DNA of 17,677 bases from an uncultured Collinsella sp. (GCA_900554325.1 USHA01000042.1:1-17677); one strand, 5' to 3'; numbered from the stretch's first letter, positions 1 to 9,791 are shown. Translations and numbers: made by a program. Notes: generated by a model not told the origin, from the letters alone.

Positions 1-53
1 ACGATATGGCACCGTGGGGACACATGTATGTCAATCCTGGTCTAACAGAGCCT

Positions 54-94
54 TAAAAAATCATCCCGCGGGGCTTGTGGCTCACGCGGGATGA
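54..94 (-). terminator. Intrinsic terminator of the purA-to-membrane-protein gene run
   Basis: A perfect 10-bp stem (tcatcccgcg at 61-70 pairing with cgcgggatga at 85-94) is followed on the minus strand by a run of six T. It starts 8 nt after the stop codon of the 102-1067 gene, so it closes the minus-strand gene series. No second T-tract is seen in the plus direction. Confidence 0.9.
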
Positions 95-101
95 TGGCGT
101 C

Positions 102-1067
102 TTACTTTTTCTTGTCCTGTTCCAGCAGTTCGGACGGTGTGCGATCGGGCTTGCCGCCGCGGAAAATCTCGCGGCCATGCAGACGATGCTCCAGGTCACG
201 CTCGGCCTTTTCCTCGTCAATCTTGGTCTGGCTCACCACCGGATCCTCAATCAACGACGACACCGAGTTCACCTGCTTCTGAATGCGCTCGGCGATGGTG
301 TCATCCATACTCACGATGCGCATCTTCCAGTCGATACTCGTGGCGTTGGATGAGCTCTTGGTCCACACGAACGTCAAAATGGCGCTCTGGTGGCCCCGCG
401 CGGGGAACATGCCAAAGAAGGAATCGTGCTGAATGTTGCTATCCTCGTCGATATAGGCGTGAACGTTATACACCACGCGGTCGATCTTATCGTTGAGCAG
501 CGCGTTGGTCGCAAGCGCCGCGGCCTGGATCTGCCCGTTGGACAGCAGCTCGAGCTCGTTGGCAGACGATGTGTCCAACACCGTCACCTCGACCGTGCCC
601 GTACGCTCATCGGCTTCATCGACGGTAAAGTCGAGCGGGAACTGCGTAAAGCCGTTGCCCCACTCAAGGCCGCCCTTCAGCGCCGTCGAAACGGTATCGA
701 CCGAAACGCTCTCGGACAGGTTGGCGGTGTTCAGACGACGCATCACGCCGTAGCCAATCTGCATGCCCACGATCAGCACCAAAATACCGATGACCACGGC
801 CATCGCGGTCTTCGTAATGGTATGGCTCACCTGCGAGCCCGAAGGATCGTCCTCGGACAGCGGGTCGATATGTTTTGCCTGGCTCGCGCGGTCCTCGCTG
901 CGCAGCTGCGCTAGCGCCGCTTTGTCACCGCGCTTGGCCGCAGCCTCCTTCTCACGCATGCGCTCGGTACGCTTTTTGGCGAGCGTGGGATCCAAGACGC
1001 CGGATGCATCGATTTCGGAGAATAACTCCGTCACTTCTTCCGGAGTCAAAGGGTTCTTGTCAGCCAT
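102..1067 (-). CDS. Single-pass membrane protein of unknown function
   Basis: This is a 321-aa protein that I do not recognise. Residues 1-80 are charged and rich in Lys, Arg, Glu and Asp. One hydrophobic helix spans about residues 86-108. The remaining roughly 210 residues form a mixed alpha/beta-looking domain with a charged C-terminus ending in Lys-Lys-Lys. There is no signal-peptidase site, so a cytoplasmic N-terminus with the C-terminal domain outside is plausible. The ATG is preceded by an AGGAAG ribosome binding site 4 nt upstream. The start lies only 19 nt after the stop of the ABC transporter gene, which suggests co-transcription. The protein could assist the exporter, but nothing in the sequence shows this. 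Confidence 0.8.
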   Translation of the reverse strand: MADKNPLTPEEVTELFSEIDASGVLDPTLAKKRTERMREKEAAAKRGDKAALAQLRSEDRASQAKHIDPLSEDDPSGSQVSHTITKTAMAVVIGILVLIVGMQIGYGVMRRLNTANLSESVSVDTVSTALKGGLEWGNGFTQFPLDFTVDEADERTGTVEVTVLDTSSANELELLSNGQIQAAALATNALLNDKIDRVVYNVHAYIDEDSNIQHDSFFGMFPARGHQSAILTFVWTKSSSNATSIDWKMRIVSMDDTIAERIQKQVNSVSSLIEDPVVSQTKIDEEKAERDLEHRLHGREIFRGGKPDRTPSELLEQDKKK

Positions 1068-1086
1068 AAACTTCCTGTCATATCAA

Positions 1087-2859
1087 TCAGTCGAGCTCGT
1101 GCGCACGCGCACCTTCGAACTGCATTCGATAGTAACGGGCATAGGTGCCGCCACGGGCGAGAAGCTCCTCGTGCGTGCCACGCTCCATAACGCGACCATG
1201 CTCAACGGTCGCAATCTCATCGGCATGCTTAATGGTCGAAAGACGGTGGGCGATGATAATCGTGGTGCGGCCGCGTGCCAGCTCTTCGAGTGACTCCTGC
1301 ACCGCCTCCTCGCTCTCGTTATCCAAAGCACTCGTCGCCTCGTCCAAAATCAGGATCTTGGGGTTCTTGAGAAACACGCGCGCGATGGCAACGCGCTGCT
1401 TCTGTCCGCCCGAAAGACGGCTGCCGCGCTCGCCCACCACGGTGTCGTAGCCCTGCGGAAGCGACTCGATAAAGGCATCGATGTTGGCGCGACGGGCGGC
1501 CTCGGCGATCTCTTCTGCCGTAGCGCCCGGCTTGCCGTAGGCGATGTTCTCGCCAATCGTGCCGTCAAACAGATAGACATCCTGCTGCACCAGACCGATG
1601 GCGCGGCGCAGGCTCTGCTGCGTCACATCGCGCACGTCCTGACCGTCGATGCTAATGGATCCGGTAGCCACGTCATAAAAGCGCGGCAGCAGCGAACAGG
1701 TCGTGGACTTGCCGCCGCCCGAAGGGCCAACCAAAGCGATGGTCTGCCCGGGCTTGATGGACAGGTCCATATGGTCGATAACGGGACGCTCGTCGGCATA
1801 GCCCTCGCCCAGCTCGACATCCTCGTAGTTAAAGCACACGTCGTGATACTCCACGGCGCCAGCAGTCACCTGCAGATCCGTAGCGCCCGGCTTGTCCTGG
1901 ATATCCGGCGCGGTCGAGAGCACCTCGTCCATACGTTTAAAGCCGGCGATAGCCTTCTGATACGTTTCGGCCGAATTGACGAGCGTCTCAAGCGGCGTGC
2001 AGAACAGCGAAATATAGAGTGCAAAGGTCGCCATATCGACCGCCTGCAGCTGTCCCTTGGCGACCAGCCAGCCGCCCAGCAGCACCACGATCACATAGAG
2101 CACACCCGAGAGCAGGCCATACGTCGCGGTATAGACGCCCATGGCGTGATACATGTTCTCCTTGGACAAAAGGTAGCGGTCGTTAGAGGCACGGAACTTG
2201 GCACGCTCGGTCTCCTCGTTGGCAAAGCTCTTGACCACGCGCATGCCCGCCAGAGAATCCTGCAGCTGTGCATTAATGCCGCTGATCTTCTTGCGGTTGT
2301 CGCTAAAGACCTCGCGCATGCGCATGTTCTGCCAAAACATGACGACCGCAAACGCCGCCGTCACCACGGCCATGGCAAGCGCCAGCACCGGAGCGATGGT
2401 AAAGAGGATCACAAACGAGCCGATAATCTCGATACCGCAGATGATGATCCACTCGGGTACGTGATGCGCCGCCTCGCAGATATCGAACAGGTCGTTGACC
2501 ACGCGGCTCATCATGTCACCCGAGCTGTTGCGGTCGAAGTACGCAAAGCTAAAGCGCTCATACTGGTCGAACAGGTCCTCGCGCATTTTGGACTCCATGC
2601 GCGCGCCCATCACGTGGCCCCAATAGCTCACAAAGTAGCGGCAGGCGCAGCGGACGGCATACATCAGCACCAAGCCCACCGCGATCATGCCGAGCGCCTG
2701 CATAATGGCAGCCTGACCCTGAGTAAATAGCCCACCGGTCAAATTACGCAGAATAATAGGAAAAGCAAGGTCAATGGCGGCAAGCACCAGAGCACAAACA
2801 GTATCAGCAACAAAAAGCCCCATCTGGGGCTCGTAGTAAGAAAGAAACCTCTTAAACAT
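1087..2859 (-). CDS. ABC exporter half-transporter (fused permease and ATPase)
   Basis: This 590-aa protein has the full exporter layout: an N-terminal six-helix transmembrane domain (about residues 12-300) followed by a nucleotide-binding domain (about 330-580). Visible motifs are Walker A GPSGGGKST near 378-386, a Q-loop near 425, the LSGGQ signature near 482-486, Walker B ILILDE near 502-507 and the H-loop histidine near 538 in IIAHRLST. It belongs to the MdlB/MsbA-like multidrug and lipid exporter superfamily and must dimerise, as a homodimer or with a partner; no second half-transporter is in the window. The substrate cannot be told. The start is supported by a cGAGGA site about 6 nt upstream of the ATG. 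A long stem-loop lies between it and the upstream Nudix gene. Confidence 0.93.
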   Translation of the reverse strand: MFKRFLSYYEPQMGLFVADTVCALVLAAIDLAFPIILRNLTGGLFTQGQAAIMQALGMIAVGLVLMYAVRCACRYFVSYWGHVMGARMESKMREDLFDQYERFSFAYFDRNSSGDMMSRVVNDLFDICEAAHHVPEWIIICGIEIIGSFVILFTIAPVLALAMAVVTAAFAVVMFWQNMRMREVFSDNRKKISGINAQLQDSLAGMRVVKSFANEETERAKFRASNDRYLLSKENMYHAMGVYTATYGLLSGVLYVIVVLLGGWLVAKGQLQAVDMATFALYISLFCTPLETLVNSAETYQKAIAGFKRMDEVLSTAPDIQDKPGATDLQVTAGAVEYHDVCFNYEDVELGEGYADERPVIDHMDLSIKPGQTIALVGPSGGGKSTTCSLLPRFYDVATGSISIDGQDVRDVTQQSLRRAIGLVQQDVYLFDGTIGENIAYGKPGATAEEIAEAARRANIDAFIESLPQGYDTVVGERGSRLSGGQKQRVAIARVFLKNPKILILDEATSALDNESEEAVQESLEELARGRTTIIIAHRLSTIKHADEIATVEHGRVMERGTHEELLARGGTYARYYRMQFEGARAHELD

Positions 2860-2889
2860 GCAGTCCTCGGAGATAAAACAATAACGTAA

Positions 2890-2930
2890 GACCCTGGGAC
2901 AAAATAATCAGTAGTGTTTGCCCCAGGGTC
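2890..2930 (-). promoter_or_regulatory. Long stem-loop between the Nudix and ABC transporter genes
   Basis: Segments 2890-2903 and 2917-2930 are complementary over 14 positions with a 13-nt loop. In minus-strand RNA the one non-Watson-Crick position is a G-U pair, while in plus-strand RNA it would be a C-A mismatch, so the structure fits minus-strand transcription. Only a weak T-rich stretch follows it. It may be a leaky terminator, an attenuator or an mRNA-stabilising hairpin that sets exporter expression relative to the purine genes. Confidence 0.6.
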
Positions 2931-2940
2931 GCCCTCGCTT

Positions 2941-3636
2941 TTAAAGCTCAGTTCCGCCTAGTCGGTGTGCGATGCTGTCGCAGGCAAGCGCGCCTACGAC
3001 GGTCTTGGCGTCTTCGATCTTGCCGTCGAGCACGGCGTCGATCAGCTCGTGCAGCGGCACCAGGTCCACGTTGACAAACTCGTCATCATCGGGGTTGGGC
3101 GCATCAAACTCGAGCTTGGTAGCCAAGTAGATGTGGATGATCTCATCGCAAAAACCGCAGGACGTGACAATCGACGTCAAAAAGCGAATACGACCAGCCT
3201 TAAAGCCCGTCTCCTCATGCAGTTCGCGCTTGGCGCAATCGAGCGGGTCCTCGCCCGGGTCGAGCTTGCCGGCAGGAATCTCGACCGTCACGCGGTCGAT
3301 GGCGGTGCGGTACTGACGCACCAGTACGATCTTGCCGCTCTCGGTCAGTGCCACAACGGCCGCCGCACCCGGATGGCGAACGATATCGCGGGCGCTGCGG
3401 TGACCGTTGGGCAGCTCAACCTCAAGACGGTGGACGTCGAGAATCTTGCCCTTCCAGGCGCACTCCTCCGAAAGAATCTTCTCGTGCAGCTCGGCATCGT
3501 GCGGGTCGTCGTCGCCCAGCACCAGTGCCGGCTCGTCAGCGACCTCGCCACCAGGCTCGCCCTCGGCGTGCCCATACATGCGGCTGTCCTCTTCGACGAT
3601 CTGCGCGTCCACGAGCTCTTCGTTCTTCTCGTCCAT
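2941..3636 (-). CDS. Nudix hydrolase, ADP-ribose pyrophosphatase-like
   Basis: This 231-aa protein carries a complete Nudix box at about residues 123-145, matching GX5EX7REUXEEXGU (G123, E129, R137-E138, E141-E142, G144). The surrounding sequence (IVLVRQYR before the box, VEIPAGKLDPGE leading into it) is typical of the NudF/ADP-ribose diphosphatase group, which splits ADP-ribose to AMP and ribose 5-phosphate using Mg2+. About 60 acidic residues precede the domain and are longer than usual. I chose the ATG at 3636 because GAGAGGA lies 9 nt upstream; an ATG at 3645 would directly abut that site. It starts 21 nt after the purD stop, so it is probably in the same transcript. Substrate specificity cannot be settled by eye. 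Confidence 0.9.
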   Translation of the reverse strand: MDEKNEELVDAQIVEEDSRMYGHAEGEPGGEVADEPALVLGDDDPHDAELHEKILSEECAWKGKILDVHRLEVELPNGHRSARDIVRHPGAAAVVALTESGKIVLVRQYRTAIDRVTVEIPAGKLDPGEDPLDCAKRELHEETGFKAGRIRFLTSIVTSCGFCDEIIHIYLATKLEFDAPNPDDDEFVNVDLVPLHELIDAVLDGKIEDAKTVVGALACDSIAHRLGGTEL

Positions 3637-3657
3637 CCGTCTCATTCCTCTCGGATT

Positions 3658-4962
3658 TTAGGCATCCCAGGCGTCGCGGCCGCGCAGCGCGCGCAGGCCG
3701 ATGTCGTGACGCAGGGTCTTGCCCTCAAAATCAATCTTCTCGCAGGCCTCGTAGGCAAGGTTGCGAGCGTTCTCGAACGTGTCGCCCAGAGCGGTCACGG
3801 CAAGCACGCGGCCACCATTGGTCACGAGCTGGCCGTCCACCACGGCGGTGCCCGCGTGGTACACGGTCACGTTCTCCATGGCCTCGGCATCGGCGATACC
3901 GGTGATGACCTTGCCCTTCTCGTAGCTGCCGGGATAGCCCGCACTCGTCAGGACAACGGCCACGGCCCACTCGTCACGCCAGTCGAGCTCAATCTGATCG
4001 AGCTCGCAGTTGGCACAAGCCAGCATGACCTCGACCAGGTCGTTCTTAAGGCGCGGCAGCACGACCTGCGTCTCGGGGTCGCCAAAGCGGGCATTGAACT
4101 CCAGCACCTTGGGGCCGGCAGGCGTGAGCATAAAGCCGCCGTACAGGCAGCCGCGGTAGTCGATACCCTCGACAGCGAGCTCGGCCACGGTCTGCTCCAT
4201 GACCTTCACCATCGTGGCGTGCTCCTCGTCAGTCACGATGGGCACCGGGCTGTAGACGCCCATGCCACCGGTGTTGGGGCCCTTGTCGCCCTCGAGCGCG
4301 CGCTTGTGGTCCTGCGAGGTGGCCATGGGGCGAACGGTCTTGCCGTCGGTAAAGGCCAGCAGCGAGCACTCGGGGCCAACGAGCATCTCCTCGATAACCA
4401 CGGTGTTGCCGGCATCGCCAAAGGTGCCGCCAAAACACTCGCGCACGGCCTCCTCGGCCTGCGCAAGCTCGGTTGCCACGATAACGCCCTTGCCCGCGGC
4501 AAGGCCGTCGGCCTTGACGACCAGCGGGGCGCCCTGCTCGCGCACGTAGGCAAGAGCCGAAGCCTCGTCGGTAAACGAGCCGTAGGCCGCCGTAGGGATA
4601 CCGGCGCGCTCCATGAGCTGCTTGGAGAACAGCTTGGAGCCCTCCATCTGGGCGCCCTCGGCACCCGGGCCAAAGCAGGGAATACCCGCCGCGCGCACGG
4701 CGTCGGCCACGCCCGCCACGAGCGGAGCCTCGGGGCCAATTACCACAAGTCCGCATCCGTGGCTCTGCGCAAACGCCGCCACGGCCGCAGGATCGCAGTC
4801 GTCGAGAACAACGTTCTCGCCGCAGCTCGCGGTGCCGCCGTTGCCCGGCGCAATGTAGAGCTTGCCGGCGCGCGGTGATGCTGCGAGCTTGGCTGCCAAA
4901 GCATGCTCGCGGCCGCCGCTGCCCAACAACAGGATGTCGATGGTTTGAGTGTCCGCCTTCAA
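3658..4962 (-). CDS. purD: Phosphoribosylamine--glycine ligase (GAR synthetase)
   Basis: This enzyme joins 5-phosphoribosylamine and glycine with ATP in the second step of de novo purine synthesis. The 434-aa length fits the family. The N-terminal nucleotide-binding motif GSGGREHAL is at residues 14-22. Other family blocks are [25 protein letters not shown] of the ATP-grasp domain, [18 protein letters not shown] and [12 protein letters not shown]. The reading frame stays open upstream to 5130, into the end of purA, but the start is taken as TTG at 4962: GAGGAGG sits at 4968-4974, 5 nt before it, and homology begins just after. The upstream extension reads through the intergenic hairpins and is not family-like. 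It lies directly downstream of purA, another purine gene. Confidence 0.96.
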   Translation of the reverse strand: MKADTQTIDILLLGSGGREHALAAKLAASPRAGKLYIAPGNGGTASCGENVVLDDCDPAAVAAFAQSHGCGLVVIGPEAPLVAGVADAVRAAGIPCFGPGAEGAQMEGSKLFSKQLMERAGIPTAAYGSFTDEASALAYVREQGAPLVVKADGLAAGKGVIVATELAQAEEAVRECFGGTFGDAGNTVVIEEMLVGPECSLLAFTDGKTVRPMATSQDHKRALEGDKGPNTGGMGVYSPVPIVTDEEHATMVKVMEQTVAELAVEGIDYRGCLYGGFMLTPAGPKVLEFNARFGDPETQVVLPRLKNDLVEVMLACANCELDQIELDWRDEWAVAVVLTSAGYPGSYEKGKVITGIADAEAMENVTVYHAGTAVVDGQLVTNGGRVLAVTALGDTFENARNLAYEACEKIDFEGKTLRHDIGLRALRGRDAWDA

Positions 4963-5002
4963 GGGTGCCTCCTCTATGGATGAACGGCCCGCTCCGCGCG
5001 AG

Positions 5003-5058
5003 CCCTTTGCAAGCAAATATACCCCTCGGCCGCCCGTCCGGGCTGCAAAGGGGTATAT
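5003..5058 (-). promoter_or_regulatory. purA-purD intergenic RNA with two competing stems
   Basis: Two stems that cannot form together are visible. Stem A pairs 5017-5026 (atatacccct) with 5049-5058 (10 bp) and encloses a small gccc/gggc hairpin at 5032-5043. Stem B pairs 5003-5011 (ccctttgca) with 5044-5052 (9 bp). They share positions 5049-5052. The segment ends about 40 nt before the purD start codon. Stem A resembles a terminator but has only a weak U-rich tail. This may be an attenuator, or simply a purA 3' end structure with chance complementarity. Confidence 0.5.
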
Positions 5059-5080
5059 CGCAATAACCAAATAGTCCCGA

Positions 5081-6376
<1,296 letters not shown>

Positions 6377-6433
6377 TTACATTCATGGACTGTCTACGCG
6401 CCACGCCGGCACGCAGAAGCACAAAACATTCCC

Positions 6434-6439
6434 AGTATA
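6434..6439 (-). promoter_or_regulatory. Possible -10 box of a purA promoter
   Basis: TATACT on the minus strand lies 66 nt before the purA start, in the dnaB-purA gap. A small cccgt/acggg palindrome at 6440-6452 adjoins it. No convincing -35 sequence is present, so this is weak evidence for a separate purine-gene promoter. Confidence 0.35.
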
Positions 6440-6460
6440 CCCGTGCAACGGGCGCCTGTC

Positions 6461-7852
6461 CTACTCCTCGGCATGTGCCCCATCAAGCTCATAGAACTTG
6501 GTGGATGCCGGCAGGAACATCAGATCGACGTCGCCGATCGGGCCCGAACGGTTCTTGGCCACGACGATACGCGTAACGCCCTCGTCGGGTCGATCGTCGC
6601 GCGAGGCCTCGGCCTCGTCGGCGGAGCGGTCTAAGAACATAACGATATCGGCGTCCTGCTCGATGGAGCCCGATTCACGAAGGTCGGAAAGCTGCGGGCG
6701 CTTGCCGGTACGGGATTCGACCTGACGCGAGAGCTGCGACAGCGCGATGAGCGGGATCTTGAGCTCCTTGGCCATGATCTTCAGACCACGCGACATCTCC
6801 GAAACCTCGACGGTACGGCTCTCGGAGCGGCGTCCCGGCGGAGGACTCACCAGCTGCAGGTAGTCCAGGATGATGATTGCCTTCTCCTTGTTATGGAGCA
6901 TGCGGCGGCTCTTGGCGCGAATCTCGGTCACTGTGGTGCCGGGCGTATCGTCAATCAGAATATCGAGCTTGGACAAGGTCTGCGTGGCCTCGTTGATATT
7001 GGCCCACTGCTCGGGGCTAATGCGGCCCATGCGGAAGTCACTGATCGAGATCATGGCGTAGGCGCAAATCAGACGCTGGGCAATTTCTTTGCCCGACATC
7101 TCCAGCGAGAAGAAGCCGACGGTATAACCGGCAGCGGCAGCGTTGAGCGCCAGATTCAGGGCGAACGACGTCTTACCCACAGCAGGGCGGGCGCCGATAA
7201 TGATGAGCTGGCCCTCGCGGAAGCCCATGAGCATGCGGTCGAGTGACGGGAAGCCCGTGGGCACGCCCGCAGCCTGACCACCGGCCTGACACACTTCCTC
7301 GGCCTCGTTATAGGCCTCAACCATAAACTCGGTCAGCGTCTTGTAGCTCGACTTGACCTCGCGTGCCGTGACCTTGAGCAGCTTGCTCTCGGCTAGCTCC
7401 ACGACCTCTTTGGTGTCGGTGGGGGCGTTATATGCCAGCGCGTTGATCTCGTTGGTGGCGCCGATCAGCTCGCGCAGCATCGAATCGCGACGAACGATGG
7501 CGGCATGGTGCTGCCAGTTCACGAGCGACAGAGTCTGACCCATCAGCTCCAAAATGTAGGCCTCGCCGCCCACGGCATCGAGCTTGTTGATGCTTCGCAG
7601 GTAATCGATCAGCGAGATGGAGTCGATGGGAATGCGGCTGTTGTACATATCGACCATCGCGGTGTAGATGGTCTTATGAATGGGCCGGTAGAAGTCATCG
7701 GGCTGCAGCTCGACCTGGGCTTCTTCGACCACCTCGGGCGATAGCAGCATAGCGGCCAGCACATTGGCCTCTGCATCTTGGTTTTGGGGAAGACCCAACT
7801 TTGAGCCGCGGTCCTCGACCGTCAGCCCCGTCTCCCTATCGTCGTATGCCAT
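6461..7852 (-). CDS. dnaB: Replicative DNA helicase
   Basis: DnaB is the hexameric ATP-driven helicase that unwinds DNA ahead of the replication fork. From the chosen start it is 463 aa. The N-terminal domain (about residues 20-125) contains LPQNQDAEANVLAAML. The RecA-like motor domain has Walker A GARPAVGKTS at 220-229, GFFSLEMS at 247-254, Walker B AIIILDYLQL at 325-334 and the LSQLSRQVE/LRESGSIEQDAD blocks at 371-402. No intein interrupts these motifs. Two in-frame ATGs lie upstream (7864 and 7858), but GAGGA at 7858-7862 sits 5 nt before the ATG at 7852, which I prefer. It follows the rplI terminator by about 150 nt. A TACTAT at 7886-7891 might be a -10 box of its own promoter, but this is weak. 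Confidence 0.97.
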   Translation of the reverse strand: MAYDDRETGLTVEDRGSKLGLPQNQDAEANVLAAMLLSPEVVEEAQVELQPDDFYRPIHKTIYTAMVDMYNSRIPIDSISLIDYLRSINKLDAVGGEAYILELMGQTLSLVNWQHHAAIVRRDSMLRELIGATNEINALAYNAPTDTKEVVELAESKLLKVTAREVKSSYKTLTEFMVEAYNEAEEVCQAGGQAAGVPTGFPSLDRMLMGFREGQLIIIGARPAVGKTSFALNLALNAAAAGYTVGFFSLEMSGKEIAQRLICAYAMISISDFRMGRISPEQWANINEATQTLSKLDILIDDTPGTTVTEIRAKSRRMLHNKEKAIIILDYLQLVSPPPGRRSESRTVEVSEMSRGLKIMAKELKIPLIALSQLSRQVESRTGKRPQLSDLRESGSIEQDADIVMFLDRSADEAEASRDDRPDEGVTRIVVAKNRSGPIGDVDLMFLPASTKFYELDGAHAEE

Positions 7853-8005
7853 GAGCATCCTCATTCATATCGCTTGCGAGCATCCATAGTATCAGCCACA
7901 ACCCCAAAACGGGCCGCGCCCCGGCAATCATCACCGAACGAAACGGATGAACGGTCCCGCATTTGGGACTTCACCACAACGCATACCATGACACTCACTC
8001 AGCGC

Positions 8006-8044
8006 AAAAAACAAAAGGGCGCCCTGGTCTCCCAGAGCGCCCTT
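8006..8044 (-). terminator. Intrinsic terminator after rplI
   Basis: Arms at 8015-8027 and 8032-8044 form a 13-bp stem with a 4-nt loop. The single imperfect position is a G-U pair in minus-strand RNA. It is followed on the minus strand by a T-rich run (TTGTTTTTTG), and lies 32 nt beyond the rplI stop codon, ending the rpsF-ssb-rpsR-rplI operon before dnaB. Confidence 0.88.
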
Positions 8045-8076
8045 CTTAGAACAAGATTGTTGCGTTGCAGCAAACG

Positions 8077-8616
8077 CTACTCGGCAGCAGCCTCAGTCTC
8101 GACCTCGGCGGTCTCGGCCTCGGCGACCTCAGCGGTCTCCTCAGCCTCAGCCTCGGCAGCGAGCTCCTCGGCGGTAACGCCGACGAGAACGACAACCTCG
8201 GCCTTGATCTCGCGGTACAGCGAGATGGCAACGGTGTGGGCACCGGCAACCTTGATGGGCTTACCGAGCTCGACGCGCTTGCGGTCGATGTCCATACCGA
8301 GCTGAGCCTTGATGGCGTCAGCGATCATAGCGGCGGTAACGGAGCCAAAGAGGATGCCCTCGTCGCCGACCTTGACGTCAACGGTGACCGTCTTGCCCTC
8401 GAAGGCAGCCTTGGTCTCGTTGGCGGTAGCCAGACGGACGGCCTCGCGCTTGGCGATGTTGTTGCGACGCTCGTCAAGCTGCTTGAGGTTGCCCTTGGTG
8501 GCGGCAACAGCGAGCTTCTTGGGGAACAGGAAGTTCTCAGCGTAACCCTGAGCGACCTCTACGACGTCACCCTCGCCGCCCTTGCCCTTGATCTCATCGA
8601 GAAGAATAACCTTCAT
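8077..8616 (-). CDS. rplI: 50S ribosomal protein L9 with a long acidic tail
   Basis: L9 binds 23S rRNA and reaches out from the base of the L1 stalk. The N-terminal domain begins MKVILLDEIKGKGGEGDVVEV and continues with GYAENFLFPKKLA, the family hallmark. The central helix and C-terminal domain (about residues 55-149) follow. At 179 aa it is about 30 residues longer than the usual 148-150 aa. The extra tail is almost only Ala, Glu, Thr and Val in short AE-rich repeats. GGGAG lies 7 nt before the ATG, and the gene starts 15 nt after rpsR. Confidence 0.97.
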   Translation of the reverse strand: MKVILLDEIKGKGGEGDVVEVAQGYAENFLFPKKLAVAATKGNLKQLDERRNNIAKREAVRLATANETKAAFEGKTVTVDVKVGDEGILFGSVTAAMIADAIKAQLGMDIDRKRVELGKPIKVAGAHTVAISLYREIKAEVVVLVGVTAEELAAEAEAEETAEVAEAETAEVETEAAAE

Positions 8617-8631
8617 GATGCGTCTCCCTTC

Positions 8632-8898
8632 TTAGCCGCGGTCGCGGTTGCCACGAGAGGAAACCACGGGGACGGTGTACGGCAGGAGAGCCATCTCGCG
8701 GGCGCGCTTGATGGCGTTGGCGATGTCATGCTGATGCTGCGTGCAAGCGCCAGTGACGCGACGGGGCTTGATCTTGCCACGGTCGGTCATGTACTTACGG
8801 AGAAGCTGAGTGTCCTTATAGTCGATGAACTCAGTGTTCTCCTTGCAGAACTGGCAGTACTTACGACGCGGCTGACGTGCAGAAAAATCATTAGCCAT
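8632..8898 (-). CDS. rpsR: 30S ribosomal protein S18, zinc-binding type
   Basis: S18 pairs with S6 on the platform of the small subunit. This 88-aa protein has the conserved core [20 protein letters not shown] and [27 protein letters not shown]. The CQFC pair near residues 14-17 together with the later C and H of TGACTQHQ gives the zinc-ligand set of the metal-containing form. The frame is open up to 8949, but the ATG at 8898 begins at the family N-terminus and has AAAGG 9 nt upstream. The Arg-rich tail ends SSRGNRDRG. Confidence 0.97.
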   Translation of the reverse strand: MANDFSARQPRRKYCQFCKENTEFIDYKDTQLLRKYMTDRGKIKPRRVTGACTQHQHDIANAIKRAREMALLPYTVPVVSSRGNRDRG

Positions 8899-8970
8899 GT
8901 CAAAATACCTTTCGTTTGGCAACTTCGGCGAACCAAAGCCGCCTCTCACTCAAAAATAGGTGAACAGCCC

Positions 8971-9423
8971 TTAAAACGGGATGTCCTCATCGTAGACGTC
9001 GACCGCGGGCGGCGTAGCCACCGGTGCGGCAGGACGTGCTGCGGGCGCGGGGGCTGCGGGGGCGTAACCGCCCTGATCGTAGCCACCCTGGCCACCACGG
9101 GAGCTCATAAACTCGATCTCATCGACGATGACCTCAAGCTTGCTCCGGCGCTGGCCGTCGCGCTCCCAAGAGCTGTAGCGCAGCTTGCCCTCGATCGCAA
9201 CCTTGTTTCCCTTTGCCAGGAAACGGCTCACGGCCTCGGCGCGCGTGCCGAACATAGTGCAGTCGACAAAGTTGGGATAGTCCTCCCACTCGCCAGTCTG
9301 CGGGTTGCGGCGACGATCGTTCACGGCGACGCCAAAGGACAGAACCTGGGTTCCGCCAGCGGTGGCGCGCAGCTCGGGATCACGCGTGAGGTTACCGGTG
9401 ATGTTCACTCGATTGATGCTCAT
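8971..9423 (-). CDS. ssb: Single-stranded DNA-binding protein
   Basis: This 150-aa SSB coats single-stranded DNA in replication and repair. The OB fold covers about residues 1-108 (MSINRVNITGNLTRDPELR at the start; NFVDCTMFGTRAEAVSRFLAKG and VAIEGKLRYSSWERDG inside). A flexible Gly/Ala/Pro linker follows, and the protein ends in the acidic tip DEDIPF that recruits partner proteins. It lies between rpsF and rpsR in the usual order. A GAGGAA site lies about 11 nt before the ATG. Confidence 0.97.
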   Translation of the reverse strand: MSINRVNITGNLTRDPELRATAGGTQVLSFGVAVNDRRRNPQTGEWEDYPNFVDCTMFGTRAEAVSRFLAKGNKVAIEGKLRYSSWERDGQRRSKLEVIVDEIEFMSSRGGQGGYDQGGYAPAAPAPAARPAAPVATPPAVDVYDEDIPF

Positions 9424-9471
9424 AACTCACTACTTCCTCTTGGGGCACAAGCCCAGTCCAAAACGACAGTC

Positions 9472-9765
9472 TTACTCCTGGTCGTCGCGACGGACGATCA
9501 TGTGGCGGATCACGGCGTCGGTAATACGAAGCACGCGATCGAGCTCCGCGATGGAAGCCGGGTCTGCATGGAAGTTGATGAGGGTGTAGTCACCTTCGGT
9601 GAGCTTGTCGATCTCGTAAGCGAGCTTGCGCTTGCCCCACTCGTCAACGGAGTCGACCTTGCCAGCGCCCTCAGCGATCGTGGTATCGATACGCTTCATA
9701 ACAGCGAGACGAGTCTCGGGGTCGAGCGACGGGTCAACAAAGAACAGCAGTTCATAAGCCTTCAT
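9472..9765 (-). CDS. rpsF: 30S ribosomal protein S6
   Basis: S6 (97 aa) forms a heterodimer with S18 on the small-subunit platform. It begins MKAYELLFFVDPSLD and contains the family block WGKRKLAYEIDKLTEGDYTL, ending with a helix and the short tail RRDDQE. An upstream in-frame ATG at 9786 is rejected, because AGGAGGTG lies 5 nt before the ATG at 9765 and homology begins there. It is the first gene of the operon and has a promoter and leader stem-loop upstream. Confidence 0.97.
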   Translation of the reverse strand: MKAYELLFFVDPSLDPETRLAVMKRIDTTIAEGAGKVDSVDEWGKRKLAYEIDKLTEGDYTLINFHADPASIAELDRVLRITDAVIRHMIVRRDDQE

Positions 9766-9791
9766 ATTGTCACCTCCTCTGGGCAAATGTG

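Noticed and set aside
2965..4878. A 637-codon plus-strand open frame opposite the Nudix and purD genes
   Set aside because: It mirrors the codon bias of the two real genes and spans their junction. No domain or ribosome binding site supports it.
6461..7852. Intein in dnaB
   Set aside because: dnaB genes often carry inteins, but the Walker A and DnaB motif blocks are uninterrupted and the length is normal.
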